Positions 27,592-37,500 of a stretch of 64,000 nucleotides of DNA are shown here, one piece after another (positions within the stretch are counted from its first letter, which is position 1; each line of letters begins with the position of its first letter). Source of the stretch: an uncultured Prevotellaceae bacterium (GTDB lineage: Bacteria > Bacteroidota > Bacteroidia > Bacteroidales > Muribaculaceae). Under the pieces are notes generated by a model. The model was given only the letters and a program-made list of their open reading frames with translations. It was not told where the DNA came from and made no database searches. The stretch is taken from assembly GCA_900319525.1 (NCBI GenBank), contig ONOU01000007.1, forward strand, positions 1 through 64,000. The letters are read 5' to 3'. Position numbers and translations under genes: made by a program.

Positions 27592-27671
27592 GTTATTTTA
27601 GCCGTTGGTTGTTGTCATTTAGTGGATTGTTTTTCCCACTTCGGCATTATTGTGCCGGTATATGAGACAAT

Positions 27672-27705
27672 ACAAGGCCTGCCACGATGTCGCGGCAAGC
27701 CTTGT
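27672..27705 (-). terminator. Terminator hairpin of the efflux operon
   Basis: ACAAGGC..GCC.CG pairs with CG.GGC..GCCTTGT around ATGT, a long stem with small internal loops just past the last operon gene. Confidence 0.6.
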
Positions 27706-27727
27706 GAGTGAATCGTGACGCACGGGT

Positions 27728-28021
27728 CTAGATCGTGCGCTCCACGGGCAGGACAAAGGCGCGCAGGCCCAGCTTGGGTGTCGCCAGGTCCATCTGGTGC
27801 AACTCGTCGAGGACAACATCCACGCGGCGGTCGTCCACCACGGTCAGGATGGCCGAGGCAATCGAGGGCCAGGCGTGGGTCGCATAGTGCGGCTCGCCAT
27901 TCTTGCTGCCGCGGCCCTGTACCTCGCGCCAGCCCGTGAATCCACGGCAGTTGAGCAGATGCAGTTTGTCGACAATGCGGTCGTAGTAGGCCTCGTCAAA
28001 TGCTATAAATATCGCTTTCAT
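27728..28021 (-). CDS. Small PII-like protein at the end of an RND efflux operon
   Basis: A 97-aa soluble protein with an alternating beta-alpha-beta pattern (MKAIFIAFDEAYYDRIVDKLHLL, then a GFTGW turn, then SAILTVVDDRRVDVVLDEL, then LRAFVLPVERTI). This resembles the PII/DUF3240-type ferredoxin-like fold, and DUF3240-like proteins are known near RND heavy-metal pumps. It begins 34 bp after the RND pump gene. Central features are the GTG-less Gly-Arg-Gly loop (EVQGRGSKNGEP) and a His-rich stretch (PHYATHAW) that could bind metal or ligand; that is inference. A trimeric regulatory role on the pump is plausible. Confidence 0.6.
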   Translation of the reverse strand: MKAIFIAFDEAYYDRIVDKLHLLNCRGFTGWREVQGRGSKNGEPHYATHAWPSIASAILTVVDDRRVDVVLDELHQMDLATPKLGLRAFVLPVERTI

Positions 28022-28055
28022 ATTTACGTTGTTTTTAATGTCAAACTCCAGTCAT

Positions 28056-31000
28056 TTAGCTCTTGGCGTGTTCCTTTGCCATCTTCTTGCGGGTGCGGCG
28101 AATGCCCGTCAGCGCAAAGATGGTGTACATCGTGGGCACGAACAGCAGGGTCATCAGCGTGGACATGGTCAGACCACCGATGACGGCAGTACCCATCGGG
28201 CGCCACATCTCACTACCCACACCAGTACCGATTGCCATGGGCACCATACCCAGGATGGTCGTCAACGACGTCATCAGCACAGGACGCAGACGCGAGTGGC
28301 CACCATTGATCACGGCACGGCGGATGCTCATGCCGCGCTCACGGTTCAGGTTGATGTAGTCGATGAGCACGATACCGTTTTTCACTACAATACCGATCAA
28401 CATGATACCACCAATCATCGACATGACGTTCAGGTTGGTGTTCGTCAGCAACAGGATGAGCACGATACCCGAGAAGGCGAACAAGATCGAGGTCATGATG
28501 ATGGCAGGATAGGTAAACGACTCGAACTGGCCGGCCATCACCATGTACACGAGCATGATGATGAGGATACCCAGAACCGCCAGGTCGCTAAACGAATCCT
28601 GCTGGTCCTCATAGCTACCGCTCAGCTGAACGGTGATCTCGCTGGGCTTATCCATCTTGTCAATGAGTGGCTGGGCATCGGCGATGACCTCACTCATGGG
28701 ACGGTCTTGGACAACGGTCGAGACGGTAATCACGCGCTCGCGGTCCTTACGCTCGATTGTGGGCGGGTAGAAGCGCTCGACAACAGTGCCGACCTCCTTC
28801 AGGCGTACGCCTTGTCCCATCGCGTTATAGAGCATAATGTTCTCAATGTCGCTGATGCTGCGGCGGTGCTCGGGGTCATACATCACCTTGATGTCATACT
28901 CCATACCATCCTCGCGGAAGTAACTGGCCGTCGAGCCATTGATGCGGTTGCGCAGGGCGCTGGCCGCGGTGCTCAGGTTCAAGCCGTAGAGCGCCAGCTT
29001 CTCGCGGTCAAAGTCCACATGGTATTCAGGCTGATAGTCACTGCGGCTGATGTTGATATCGGCTGCACCAGGCACACTCTCAAGAATGCGTTTCAAGCGC
29101 TGGGCAACGCTATCGGTCTTGGTGAAATCGTAGCCGTAGATCTCGTAGTTTAGCGTGGACTGGCCGCTCATGCCGCCGCCACGAGAGCCGCCCACGTTAA
29201 CGAGGGCCTTCTTCAACTCGGGATATTGCTTGAGGTCTTCACGCATCATACCGGCAATCTCGGTAATGCTTCGGTCACGCTTGTCGGCGTCGGTCAGCGT
29301 GATGTTCATCGAGATGATGTGGGAACCATTGTTCTGCATCGAGGCAAAGGTATTGTCGCTGCTGGCCTGACCCACGGTGTAGTTAAACACCTTGATCTCG
29401 GGATACTTTTGGGTCCATTCCTTATACAGGCGCTGGCTGACGTCCTTGGCGAGATCTACACGTGAACCGATGGGAAGCTCCAGCGAGACACCCAGGCGTC
29501 CGTTATCGTTGGTGGGGAAGAACTCAGTACCGATGAATTTCATCAGGAACATCGAGGCGATAAAGATACCCAGTGCTGTGGCCGATGTGATCCAGCGGTG
29601 GGCAACGCACTTGTCAAGCACCTTGGCATAGAAGTCGTCGATCTTGTCAAGCACCTTGAGGATGGGACCATATACCTTCTGGAAAATCTTGGTGTCGCCC
29701 ACGTTGAGGCGCAACAGGCGGCTGCACAGCATGGGCGTCAACATCAGGGCGCAGATGAGCGACAGCACCATCATGATGGTTACCATCCAACCCAGCTGCT
29801 TGAAGAGCACGCCCGTCATACCCTTGACCAGCGTCAAGGGGAAGAACACCGCAATCAGTGTCAGTGTAGATGCCATTACCGAGAGGGCCACCTCATTGGT
29901 GCCGTTAACGGCGGCCTGCTTGGGTGCCGATCCGCGCTCGATGTGGGTCGTCACGTTCTCGAGCACCACAATGGCGTCATCGACCACCATACCGATAGCG
30001 ATGGACAATGCCGATAGTGATACGATGTTCAGCGAGTTGCCGGTCACATACAGGTAGATGAACGAGGCAATCAACGAGATGGGGATGGTTACCAGCACGA
30101 TGACGGTAGCACGCCAGCGCCCCAGGAACACAAATACCACAATACCCACGAACAACAGGGCGAACAGCACGGTCTCGACCAGCGAGCCGATGGTGTTGCG
30201 GATGTTGTCGCTCGTATCGACGATATAACCCAACTTGATGTCGCTTGGCAGGTTTTTCTGAATCTTGGGCAGCTGTTCGGCAATCTTGGTCGAAATCTCT
30301 ACCGAGTTGGCACCCGACTGCTTCTGCACAATGATCATTGCGCCCTTCTGGCCGTTGCTGAAGCTCTCTTGCGCGCGCTCCTCTAGCGAGTCGTCGATGC
30401 GGGCAACGTCGCTCAGGTGGACAACGCCACCGCCGGGCGACATGCCCACAACCATGTTACCCATCTGCTGCGGGTCGCTGAACTCACCTTGTACACGCAG
30501 GGGGTAGGTCTCGTTACCGATATCGAATGTACCGCCAGGGATGTTACGGTTCTCAGCACCAACCAGGGCGGCAATGGTCTCGACACTCAGGTTATAAGCC
30601 TCCATGCGCAGGGGGTCCAGATAGATGTGGATCTCACGCTTGGGGGCACCGGCAATCGATACCGAGCCCACACCGTCAACACGCGCTAGCGGGTTGGCGA
30701 CGTTCTCGTCCAGAATCTTGTACAGTCCCGGCATACTCTGGGTAGCCTGTACCGACAGCAGCACGATAGGGATCATGTCGCTGCTGAACTTGAAGATGAT
30801 GGGCGTGTTGGCATCGTCGGGAAGCATACTCGACACCATGTCGAGTTTGTCGCGCACATCGTTGGTCAACGCATCGATGTCATAGCCATATTCAAACTCC
30901 AGAGTCACAATAGAGATGTTCTCCCTACTGTTACTGGTGATGTGCTTGAGGTGCTCAACCGAGTTGAGGGTATTCTCGAGCGGACGGGTCACGTTCTGCT

Positions 31001-31178
31001 CGATATCTGATGCGCTGGTTCCCGCGTAGCTGGTCATCACCATGATGGTGTTGGTGTCCACGTCGGGAAACAAGTCGATGGGCAGATTCTTAAGCGAGAA
31101 CAGACCCAGCACAATCAGTGCCACGAACACGAGAATCGTGGTCACCGGTCGTTTTACTGAACTGGAATATAGACTCAT
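28056..31178 (-). CDS. RND-family efflux pump inner-membrane permease (AcrB/HAE1 type)
   Basis: 1040 aa, full length. It has N-terminal helix 1 (TTILVFVALIVLGLFSL), two large periplasmic domains, and twelve expected membrane helices. The proton-relay DD is visible in IGMVVDDAIVVLEN (about residue 400), with SMIGGIMLIGIVVKNGIVLIDY in the second half. It is a proton-driven exporter of drugs, bile acids or other hydrophobic compounds. It lies between the adaptor gene and the PII-like gene. The 129-bp spacer before its start, containing heptamer repeats, is unusually long for this operon. Confidence 0.96.
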   Translation of the reverse strand: MSLYSSSVKRPVTTILVFVALIVLGLFSLKNLPIDLFPDVDTNTIMVMTSYAGTSASDIEQNVTRPLENTLNSVEHLKHITSNSRENISIVTLEFEYGYDIDALTNDVRDKLDMVSSMLPDDANTPIIFKFSSDMIPIVLLSVQATQSMPGLYKILDENVANPLARVDGVGSVSIAGAPKREIHIYLDPLRMEAYNLSVETIAALVGAENRNIPGGTFDIGNETYPLRVQGEFSDPQQMGNMVVGMSPGGGVVHLSDVARIDDSLEERAQESFSNGQKGAMIIVQKQSGANSVEISTKIAEQLPKIQKNLPSDIKLGYIVDTSDNIRNTIGSLVETVLFALLFVGIVVFVFLGRWRATVIVLVTIPISLIASFIYLYVTGNSLNIVSLSALSIAIGMVVDDAIVVLENVTTHIERGSAPKQAAVNGTNEVALSVMASTLTLIAVFFPLTLVKGMTGVLFKQLGWMVTIMMVLSLICALMLTPMLCSRLLRLNVGDTKIFQKVYGPILKVLDKIDDFYAKVLDKCVAHRWITSATALGIFIASMFLMKFIGTEFFPTNDNGRLGVSLELPIGSRVDLAKDVSQRLYKEWTQKYPEIKVFNYTVGQASSDNTFASMQNNGSHIISMNITLTDADKRDRSITEIAGMMREDLKQYPELKKALVNVGGSRGGGMSGQSTLNYEIYGYDFTKTDSVAQRLKRILESVPGAADINISRSDYQPEYHVDFDREKLALYGLNLSTAASALRNRINGSTASYFREDGMEYDIKVMYDPEHRRSISDIENIMLYNAMGQGVRLKEVGTVVERFYPPTIERKDRERVITVSTVVQDRPMSEVIADAQPLIDKMDKPSEITVQLSGSYEDQQDSFSDLAVLGILIIMLVYMVMAGQFESFTYPAIIMTSILFAFSGIVLILLLTNTNLNVMSMIGGIMLIGIVVKNGIVLIDYINLNRERGMSIRRAVINGGHSRLRPVLMTSLTTILGMVPMAIGTGVGSEMWRPMGTAVIGGLTMSTLMTLLFVPTMYTIFALTGIRRTRKKMAKEHAKS

Positions 31179-31250
31179 AATTCTATGCTATATTGTTTAA
31201 GTTTCTCTAGTCGCACAAACTTGATGGTTAAGGTGAAAACTCTCAATACT

Positions 31251-31278
31251 CTAAGCGCTAACCCCTAAGCTCTAACCC
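31251..31278. repeat. CTAAGCC-like heptamer tandem repeat (4 copies) in efflux operon spacer
   Basis: CTAAGCG, CTAACCC, CTAAGCT and CTAACCC are consecutive with period 7, between the adaptor and permease genes. The pattern matches 11592-11619. Confidence 0.85.
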
Positions 31279-31307
31279 TCAAATTCTGCGACACGCAAAA
31301 CTTGAAT

Positions 31308-32321
31308 TTACTTCTTGAGTTGAACTTTAGCTCCATCCTGCAGGCGTGAAGCGCCGGCGATAACCACTTGGCTACCGGCTGCCAGTCCGCCCTTGATCTC
31401 GTAGCGGTCCTCCAGGCGCTGGCCCAGTTCGACCTCACGCAACTCGACTTCACCGCCCTGATAAACCCAGACGTAACGCACGCCCGAACCTACCTGCTTC
31501 TGCACGGCGCGGTCGGGAACGACAACGCTGTGGCTCGTGCCATAGTTGAAGTTGACGCGGGCAAACATGCCGGTGCGCACCTTGTCGCCGCGGTTGGTGA
31601 TGGCCACCTCGACCTGGAAGGTTCGGCTTGTGGCGTCAACAGTGGGATGGATGAGGTACACCTGGCCCTGGAAGGTCTCGTCGCCGTAGGTGTCAAACTT
31701 TACCGTCACGGGCATGCCGCGTTTCACCTTGGGATACTCGCTCTCGTTGACGTTGACGATGACCTTGAGGGGCTGTTGCTGCTCGATGGTCAGCACGGGC
31801 AGTCCTGCAGGCAGGTCGCCGGCGTCATAGTTCTTGGCGGTCACCACGCCGCTCACGGGCGAGGTGAGCACCGTGTTCTCCTGCATGGTGCGGATGGCAC
31901 GGGCATTGGCGTCATACTGTGCCTGCAACTGGTCCACCTGCTGCTGGGTGCCGCCACCGATTTTCACCAGTTCGCGGGCACGGTCCAGCTCGCGCTTGAG
32001 GTTTGCCAGGGCGATTTGCTGCTGGGCGATGTTCACGTCATCAAGGATGACCAGACGCTGGCCCTTGGACACGCGAGAACCCACGTCAACCAGGATGCGC
32101 TTGATGCGGGCGCCGCTGTTCGACGAGATGTTGTTGGTCTTGAAAGCCTCGACGGTACCGGTGTACTCGCTGATTTGCTTCACGGCTTCCTCACCGATGG
32201 TAGCTACCTCAACGATGGGCAGTTCTTCCTTGACCTGGGTGACCTTTTTGTCCTCTTTACTGGAACAGGATGCCAGTGCCAGCACGAGCATCACAATGGG
32301 TAAGAATTTCTTTGTTTTCAT
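31308..32321 (-). CDS. RND efflux periplasmic adaptor (membrane fusion protein), lipoprotein
   Basis: 337 aa. Lipoprotein signal with ASCSS (Cys19). The order is beta-barrel and lipoyl halves (RIKRILVDVGSRVSKGQRLVILDD and SPVSGVVTAKNYDAGDLPAG) around an alpha-hairpin (~75-130), then a beta-barrel and a membrane-proximal domain. It bridges the inner-membrane pump and the TolC-like channel. It is co-directional with tolC-like (34-bp gap) and permease genes. Confidence 0.95.
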   Translation of the reverse strand: MKTKKFLPIVMLVLALASCSSKEDKKVTQVKEELPIVEVATIGEEAVKQISEYTGTVEAFKTNNISSNSGARIKRILVDVGSRVSKGQRLVILDDVNIAQQQIALANLKRELDRARELVKIGGGTQQQVDQLQAQYDANARAIRTMQENTVLTSPVSGVVTAKNYDAGDLPAGLPVLTIEQQQPLKVIVNVNESEYPKVKRGMPVTVKFDTYGDETFQGQVYLIHPTVDATSRTFQVEVAITNRGDKVRTGMFARVNFNYGTSHSVVVPDRAVQKQVGSGVRYVWVYQGGEVELREVELGQRLEDRYEIKGGLAAGSQVVIAGASRLQDGAKVQLKK

Positions 32322-32355
32322 CTCTTTATGATAGTTTATTGTTATAATCTTATTC

Positions 32356-33696
32356 TTAATTCCTCACATGGTGGGTGTTACCCAGCACATACTCCAGGTC
32401 GCTCTCGGCTACCAGGTAGTTGTAGATGGCTTGGTAGTATGCCAGGCGGGCAGCCATCAGGGCGTCCTCGGTGTCTCGCAACTGGATGAATGACGCTGCA
32501 CCGATCTTGAAACTCTGCTGCATGATGTCGTTGGCTTTCTCGGCCATCTTCACACCGCCCTCGTTGCTCTCGATCTGCTTGAGGCTCTTGGCGATGGCAT
32601 CGTTCTGGGTCGCTACTTGCATGTGAAGGCTACGCTCCAGGTTTTCACGTTGCCACTTCATTTCCTCGACGGCAATTTCGGCCTGTTTCTGCTTGTAGTA
32701 ACGCTGGCCGCCCTGGAAGATGGGGAAGGCCAGGGTCAGACCCACGCTTGACGCGCGGCTCCAGCGCAGGCCCGTGAAGGGGCTGCCGTTATTCATCGAG
32801 TGCCACATCAGGCTGGCGCTACCGCTCAGGGTGGGATACCAGGCCATCTTCTGCACATCGAGCGCTTTCTTCAGGTAGTCGGTCTGCAGGTCCAGGGACT
32901 TGATGCTGGTGTTGTTGGCCAGCGTGGTGTCGGCGCCCAGGGTGTTGCTCAGTGCGCGGGCATACATCTCGCCCCTGAAGTCGTTCAACTGCTGGCTGGG
33001 GGCAATCTCGGTGCGCACGTCCATACCCATGAGCACCTTGAGTTGCAACAGCAGGGCGTTGATGGAGTTCTCGGCCTCGAGGATCGACGGTTCCAGGTTG
33101 GTCACGGCGACATTGGCGCGCAGCACGTCATATTCTGAAGCGGCACCCAGGTCAAATTTTTTCTGATAGATGTCGGCATTCAACTTGGCTGTGGCGTGGT
33201 TCTCCTCAATGACGCGCTTGCTGTCTTGGGCAAGCAGCAGGGCATAGTAGGCCTTTTCCACCTGATTGACCAGCGAGAGTTTGTTGGCTCGTGCCTTTTC
33301 CACGTTTTGCAGAATCTGATTCTCGCTCAACTTGATGGATTTCCACAGCTGAGGCACGACCAGAGGAATCTGGGCCTGAAAACCGGCGGCGTGGGTGTTG
33401 TCGCTACCCATCTTGATGGCCATGGTGCCGTTGGGGGTGTCCATGTACATCGTCTGCAACGACAGATTGCGGGTGTACTGGCCTGCCAGGTTGATGGTGG
33501 GGAACAGTTGGCCCAGCACCTCCTTGCGGCTATAGTCCACACGTGTAATCTCCATCTCCTGTACCTTGATGGTGGGATTCTCGTTCAAGGCAATGCGGAT
33601 GCACTCGTCAAGTGACAGCGCCAGCTGTGCCGTGGCACTCTGGGCGCAGCCCAGTAGCATGAATAGAATAATGTAGTAAATCTTGTTGTTGAACAT
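32356..33696 (-). CDS. TolC-family outer-membrane efflux channel
   Basis: 446 aa. Signal peptide (MFNNKIYYIILFMLLGCAQSATA), then two OEP repeats of long amphipathic helices: LSLDECIRIALNENP near 30, SLVNQVEKAYYALLLAQDSKR, then LDVQKMAWYPTLSG and LRDTEDALMAARLAYYQAIYNYL at the end. It forms the outer-membrane exit duct of the tripartite pump. It starts 14 bp after the TetR regulator gene, so the two are almost certainly co-transcribed. Confidence 0.95.
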   Translation of the reverse strand: MFNNKIYYIILFMLLGCAQSATAQLALSLDECIRIALNENPTIKVQEMEITRVDYSRKEVLGQLFPTINLAGQYTRNLSLQTMYMDTPNGTMAIKMGSDNTHAAGFQAQIPLVVPQLWKSIKLSENQILQNVEKARANKLSLVNQVEKAYYALLLAQDSKRVIEENHATAKLNADIYQKKFDLGAASEYDVLRANVAVTNLEPSILEAENSINALLLQLKVLMGMDVRTEIAPSQQLNDFRGEMYARALSNTLGADTTLANNTSIKSLDLQTDYLKKALDVQKMAWYPTLSGSASLMWHSMNNGSPFTGLRWSRASSVGLTLAFPIFQGGQRYYKQKQAEIAVEEMKWQRENLERSLHMQVATQNDAIAKSLKQIESNEGGVKMAEKANDIMQQSFKIGAASFIQLRDTEDALMAARLAYYQAIYNYLVAESDLEYVLGNTHHVRN

Positions 33697-33710
33697 TGTA
33701 TATTTGAGTT

Positions 33711-34325
33711 TTATTGGTTTTGTTGTTGTTGGCTCTCGAGATACTCAATCATCTCGATGCCCTTGATGGTAGCGACGCCACGCAGGAAACTGACGAACAC
33801 GTGGTCAAACATGTCTTCCTGCTTGAAACCGTATTTCTCTCCGTTGTACTCCTCGTGCAGCACCCGCATTGACTGCGAGAACAGGTAGGCCGCAATTTCA
33901 GGATTGATGCGCTTGATGACCAAGCCTTCGTTCTGGGCCTGTCGCAGTACCGATGCAATGCCGTTGATCACGTTCTTCTCGTTCTCGACGTGTTTCTCAA
34001 AGATGTCAGGGTACAGGCGCTTGATGTCGTTGATAAACGCCACCGATGTCGCCTTGTACATCTTGCGTGCGCGCTGATAGACGCGGAACATCGCCTCAAA
34101 GCAGTTGGACGATGTGCTGAAAATCTCTTTCATCGCGGCGTTCTTTACCTCATGCTCATGACGAATGCATTCCCCAATGAGCGTCCGCTTGTCGGGGAAG
34201 GTCTCATAGAGGGTGCGTTTTGAGATGCCGCAAGCACGGGCCACTTCATCCATTGTCATTGATGTGGGACCCACACTCATCAGCATCTGGGAGCATTCAG
34301 TCACAATGCGTTCTCTTGTGTCCAT
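33711..34325 (-). CDS. TetR/AcrR-family repressor of the efflux operon
   Basis: 204 aa. N-terminal helix-turn-helix ~18-48 (MTMDEVARACGISKRTLYETFP) followed by an all-helical ligand-binding domain. It is the first gene of the operon (regulator, TolC, adaptor, RND permease, PII-like). The promoter overlaps a perfect 12-bp inverted repeat at 34373-34404, which fits negative autoregulation and ligand-induced release. The inducer is unknown. Confidence 0.93.
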   Translation of the reverse strand: MDTRERIVTECSQMLMSVGPTSMTMDEVARACGISKRTLYETFPDKRTLIGECIRHEHEVKNAAMKEIFSTSSNCFEAMFRVYQRARKMYKATSVAFINDIKRLYPDIFEKHVENEKNVINGIASVLRQAQNEGLVIKRINPEIAAYLFSQSMRVLHEEYNGEKYGFKQEDMFDHVFVSFLRGVATIKGIEMIEYLESQQQQNQ

Positions 34326-34364
34326 GTTGATGCGTAGTAATGATATCTTCTATATTTGAGGGTG

Positions 34365-34395
34365 CAAAAGTAAAGAAAACTTTTAAAACTCCAAA
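34365..34395 (-). promoter_or_regulatory. Promoter of the TetR-RND efflux operon
   Basis: Minus strand: TTTG 34395-34392, N19, TACTTTTG 34372-34365, a full match to the Bacteroidota consensus 40 bp before the tetR start. Confidence 0.8.
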
Positions 34396-34404
34396 AGTTT
34401 TCTT
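34373..34404. promoter_or_regulatory. Candidate TetR operator: perfect 12-bp inverted repeat
   Basis: AAGAAAACTTTT (34373-34384), an 8-nt spacer and AAAAGTTTTCTT (34393-34404) are perfectly complementary. The repeat covers the whole spacer and -33 element of the operon promoter, a typical repressor site position. Confidence 0.75.
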
Positions 34405-34449
34405 GGTTTTTGTGCGCGATCAGGTATGAATTATAGGCCTTTAACAAAG

Positions 34450-34481
34450 TGAGGGCGGTGCCAGCACTGGCACCGCCCTCA
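34450..34481 (-). terminator. Hairpin after giant C10 peptidase gene
   Basis: TGAGGGCGGTGCCAG and CTGGCACCGCCCTCA form a perfect 15-bp stem with only 2 bases between. The T-rich tail is weak. Confidence 0.7.
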
Positions 34482-34528
34482 TGGTCAGTGATCGCTCTCA
34501 GGGTAATCCCTGAATAGCGTTAGTGGCT

Positions 34529-37500
34529 TTAATACAGCACTTTGCTGCTCTTTACAGCACCGCTCTTGTAGCGAACAACCTTGATGTTGACGCCCTCAAA
34601 CGGTTCCTTGCTCTGCATACCCGACATGTTGACGTAGGTAATCGACTCAATCTCATCACCATCGGCAACAATCGAGTTGATTGCGGTGTTGGGATTGAAG
34701 TTCATGCTAAGCAGCGTTACCTCTTGGGTATTGCTGGTAGCGGTGGTGCCGTCAACATAGTTGGCAACCAGATAGTAGGAGTAAGTGCCTCCCTCAACCA
34801 GATTGCTCAGGGTAATGCCTGCCGAGCCGGCTTCGATGTCGGTGATCACAAAGTCGGTGTTGTCGCCCGTTGCCGTAGCATTGAGGTTCAACGTGCCGGC
34901 ATAGATGCAGATGAGTGCCATATCAGGCGAGTAGCTGTTGTCGGTCGAGTAGATGGTGATCTTGTCACCAGCGCTGCCGGTTACGGTCCAGGTGTAGGTC
35001 TCACCCTTGGTGAAGGTGTGGCCCACTGCCGAGGTCTTGGCCGACTTCACAGTGATGTTGCCTGTGCCATAGCTGGTATTGGCCGTCGTGATCTGGATAG
35101 TGAAGGTTGCATTGCTGTAACCCGACGGGATGGTGAATGTGATGTTACCATAGCTGGTGCTCCACCACGATGTCGAGTTCTTGGTGTAGATGGCACCGTT
35201 TCCTGCCCTCACGTTGCTGCCGCCCCAAGGCGAGGTCAGCGAGATGCTGGCATAGCTGCCGGTGTAGTTGCTGCCGTCGAGGCTGCCCAGCAGGGTCGAG
35301 GTGGGCTCGTCGCCACCCTCGGGCTGAGCGGTCAGCTTGCCATACAAGGTATAGCTCGAAACGCTTGATGCATCAACATCGTGAGTCCAGTTGGCGGTGA
35401 AGCTGGTGCTGCTGATGTTGGTGGCATCTGTCAGCACGGGATCAGCCTTGTTGATGGTAGCGTTACCGGTGAGGGCAACGGTCTTGCTTGCAGCACCCTC
35501 GCTGGCGATGGTCACGGTAGCGGTCTGTGAACCATAAGCCGTGGGAGCATAGGTTACGGTGACGTTCACGCCGTTAGCGGCATTGGCTGCGGTGATGGTC
35601 GTCGGCGAGATGCTGAAGACGCTGGCACCGCTCAGGCTCAGGGTAACATTGCCGGTCAAGTCGGCGCCGGTTACCTTGAAGGTGGCCGTCTTGGTTGCCC
35701 CCACGTTGGCCGTCATGCTCAGGCTGGCAGGTGTTACCGTCAGGGTCGGGGTAGCAGCGGGCTCCTCGTCCTTGAGGGTGACGGTCTGCTCGTTACTCCA
35801 GGCACTCTCGCTGCCATCGGTGTAGATGGCCTTCACCTTATAGGTATAGGTGGCGGCTGTCGTCAGGCCGGTGACGGTGTAGTACTTGTTGGTGATGCCG
35901 GTGATGGTGCGGGCACTGGAGTCGCCGCTCTCGCTGGCATTCAATGTCGTGTTGCCTGCATAGACCTGAATCATCGTCATGTCGGGTGAGTAGCTGCTAT
36001 CGGTCGTGGTCAGGGTGATCACGTCGCCTGCGCTACCGGTAACAATCCAGGTATAGGTCTCATTCTTGGCGAAGGTGTGGCCTACAGCCGTGGTCTTGGT
36101 GGACTTAACGGTAACATTACCGGTGCCATAAGAGTTGTTTGAAGTGGTGACCTTCACGCTGAAGGTTGCGTTGCTGTAACCCGAAGGAATCGTGAAGGTG
36201 ATCTTGCCGCTCTTGGTGAAGTAAACGGCACTGTTACCGCCCTTGACGTTGCTGCCGCCCCACGGTGAGGTCAGCGAGATGGTCTTGTAGCTGCCGGTGT
36301 AGCTGCTGCCATCGATGGTGCCCAGCAGGGTGGTGCCGGTTGACGGAGTGGTACCGCCCTGGCCGTTCACTTGCAGGGTGTAGCTGGCCACGTTGGCACT
36401 GGCGGTCTGGTCGGTCCAGTCAGCACGGAAGCTGTTGGTGGTGACGTAGCTGCTGTTGGCGGCGCTCATCACGGGAGTGTAGGTCGTGATGGGTGCGGTG
36501 GTAGCGGTACCCGTCAGGGTGACGGTCTTGCTCTCAGCGCCTGAGCTGGCAATGGTGATGGTGCCCGTCTGGGTACCTGTTGCCGTGGGCTTGTAGGTTA
36601 CTGTCACGTTCACGCCATTTGCGGCATTAGCGGCCGTGATAGAGGTGGTCGAGATGGTGAAGACGCTCGAGCCGCTCTTGGTCAAGGTCACGTTTCCGGT
36701 GAGGTCTGCACCCGTTACCTTGAAGGTGGCGGTAGCGGTCTCACCCGTGTAGGCTGTCATGCTCAGCGTTGCGGGAGTCACGGTGAGGGTGGGAGTTGCC
36801 ACAACTTCCTCCTCTTTCAGGGTAACTTCCTGCTCGTTACTCCATGCGCTCTGACTACCGTCGGTGTAGATGGCTTTCACCTTATAAACAAATGTGCCGC
36901 CCGTCTTCAGGTTGTTAACGGTGTAGTACTTGTTGGTGATGCCAGTGATGGTGCGGCTGGTCTCACCGCCGGTCTCGCTGGCTGCCAGCATATTGAGTGA
37001 GGAGGCGTCGCCAGCATAAATCTCGATGTTGCTTATACTGATGTAGTTGCTCGTGGAACCGATGGTCACCTTGTCGCTGGATGAGCAGTCGAGAACAAAT
37101 GTGTACTCGGTGTTGGTGTCGCTCAGGGCCTGCGTCTTGCTGGCGCTACCCGTGGCCACACTCAGCGTGGCGTTGCCATAGTAGCTCGAGTAGTAGGAGT
37201 AAGCTTTCACCTTGACGGTCACCTTGCTGTAGCCGCTCAGGCTGTAGGTGGGCGATACCAGGTTGCCACCGGTGATGAGCATGCCAGTGTTGGCATACAC
37301 ATAGGTGGATGCGGTCCAACCCGTGCCCAGGTAGCTGGTGATGTTGCTCGACACGTCACTCAAGTAGCCGTCCGAGGTGGTGACTTGCGTCACACCGCTC
37401 AGGTCGATGTCAGCCAACTGAGTGGTGGCGGGAGTGCTGCCCTTCTCGGTCACTTGCAGGGTGTAGCTGGCCACATTGCTGCTGGTGGTCTGGTCGGTCC

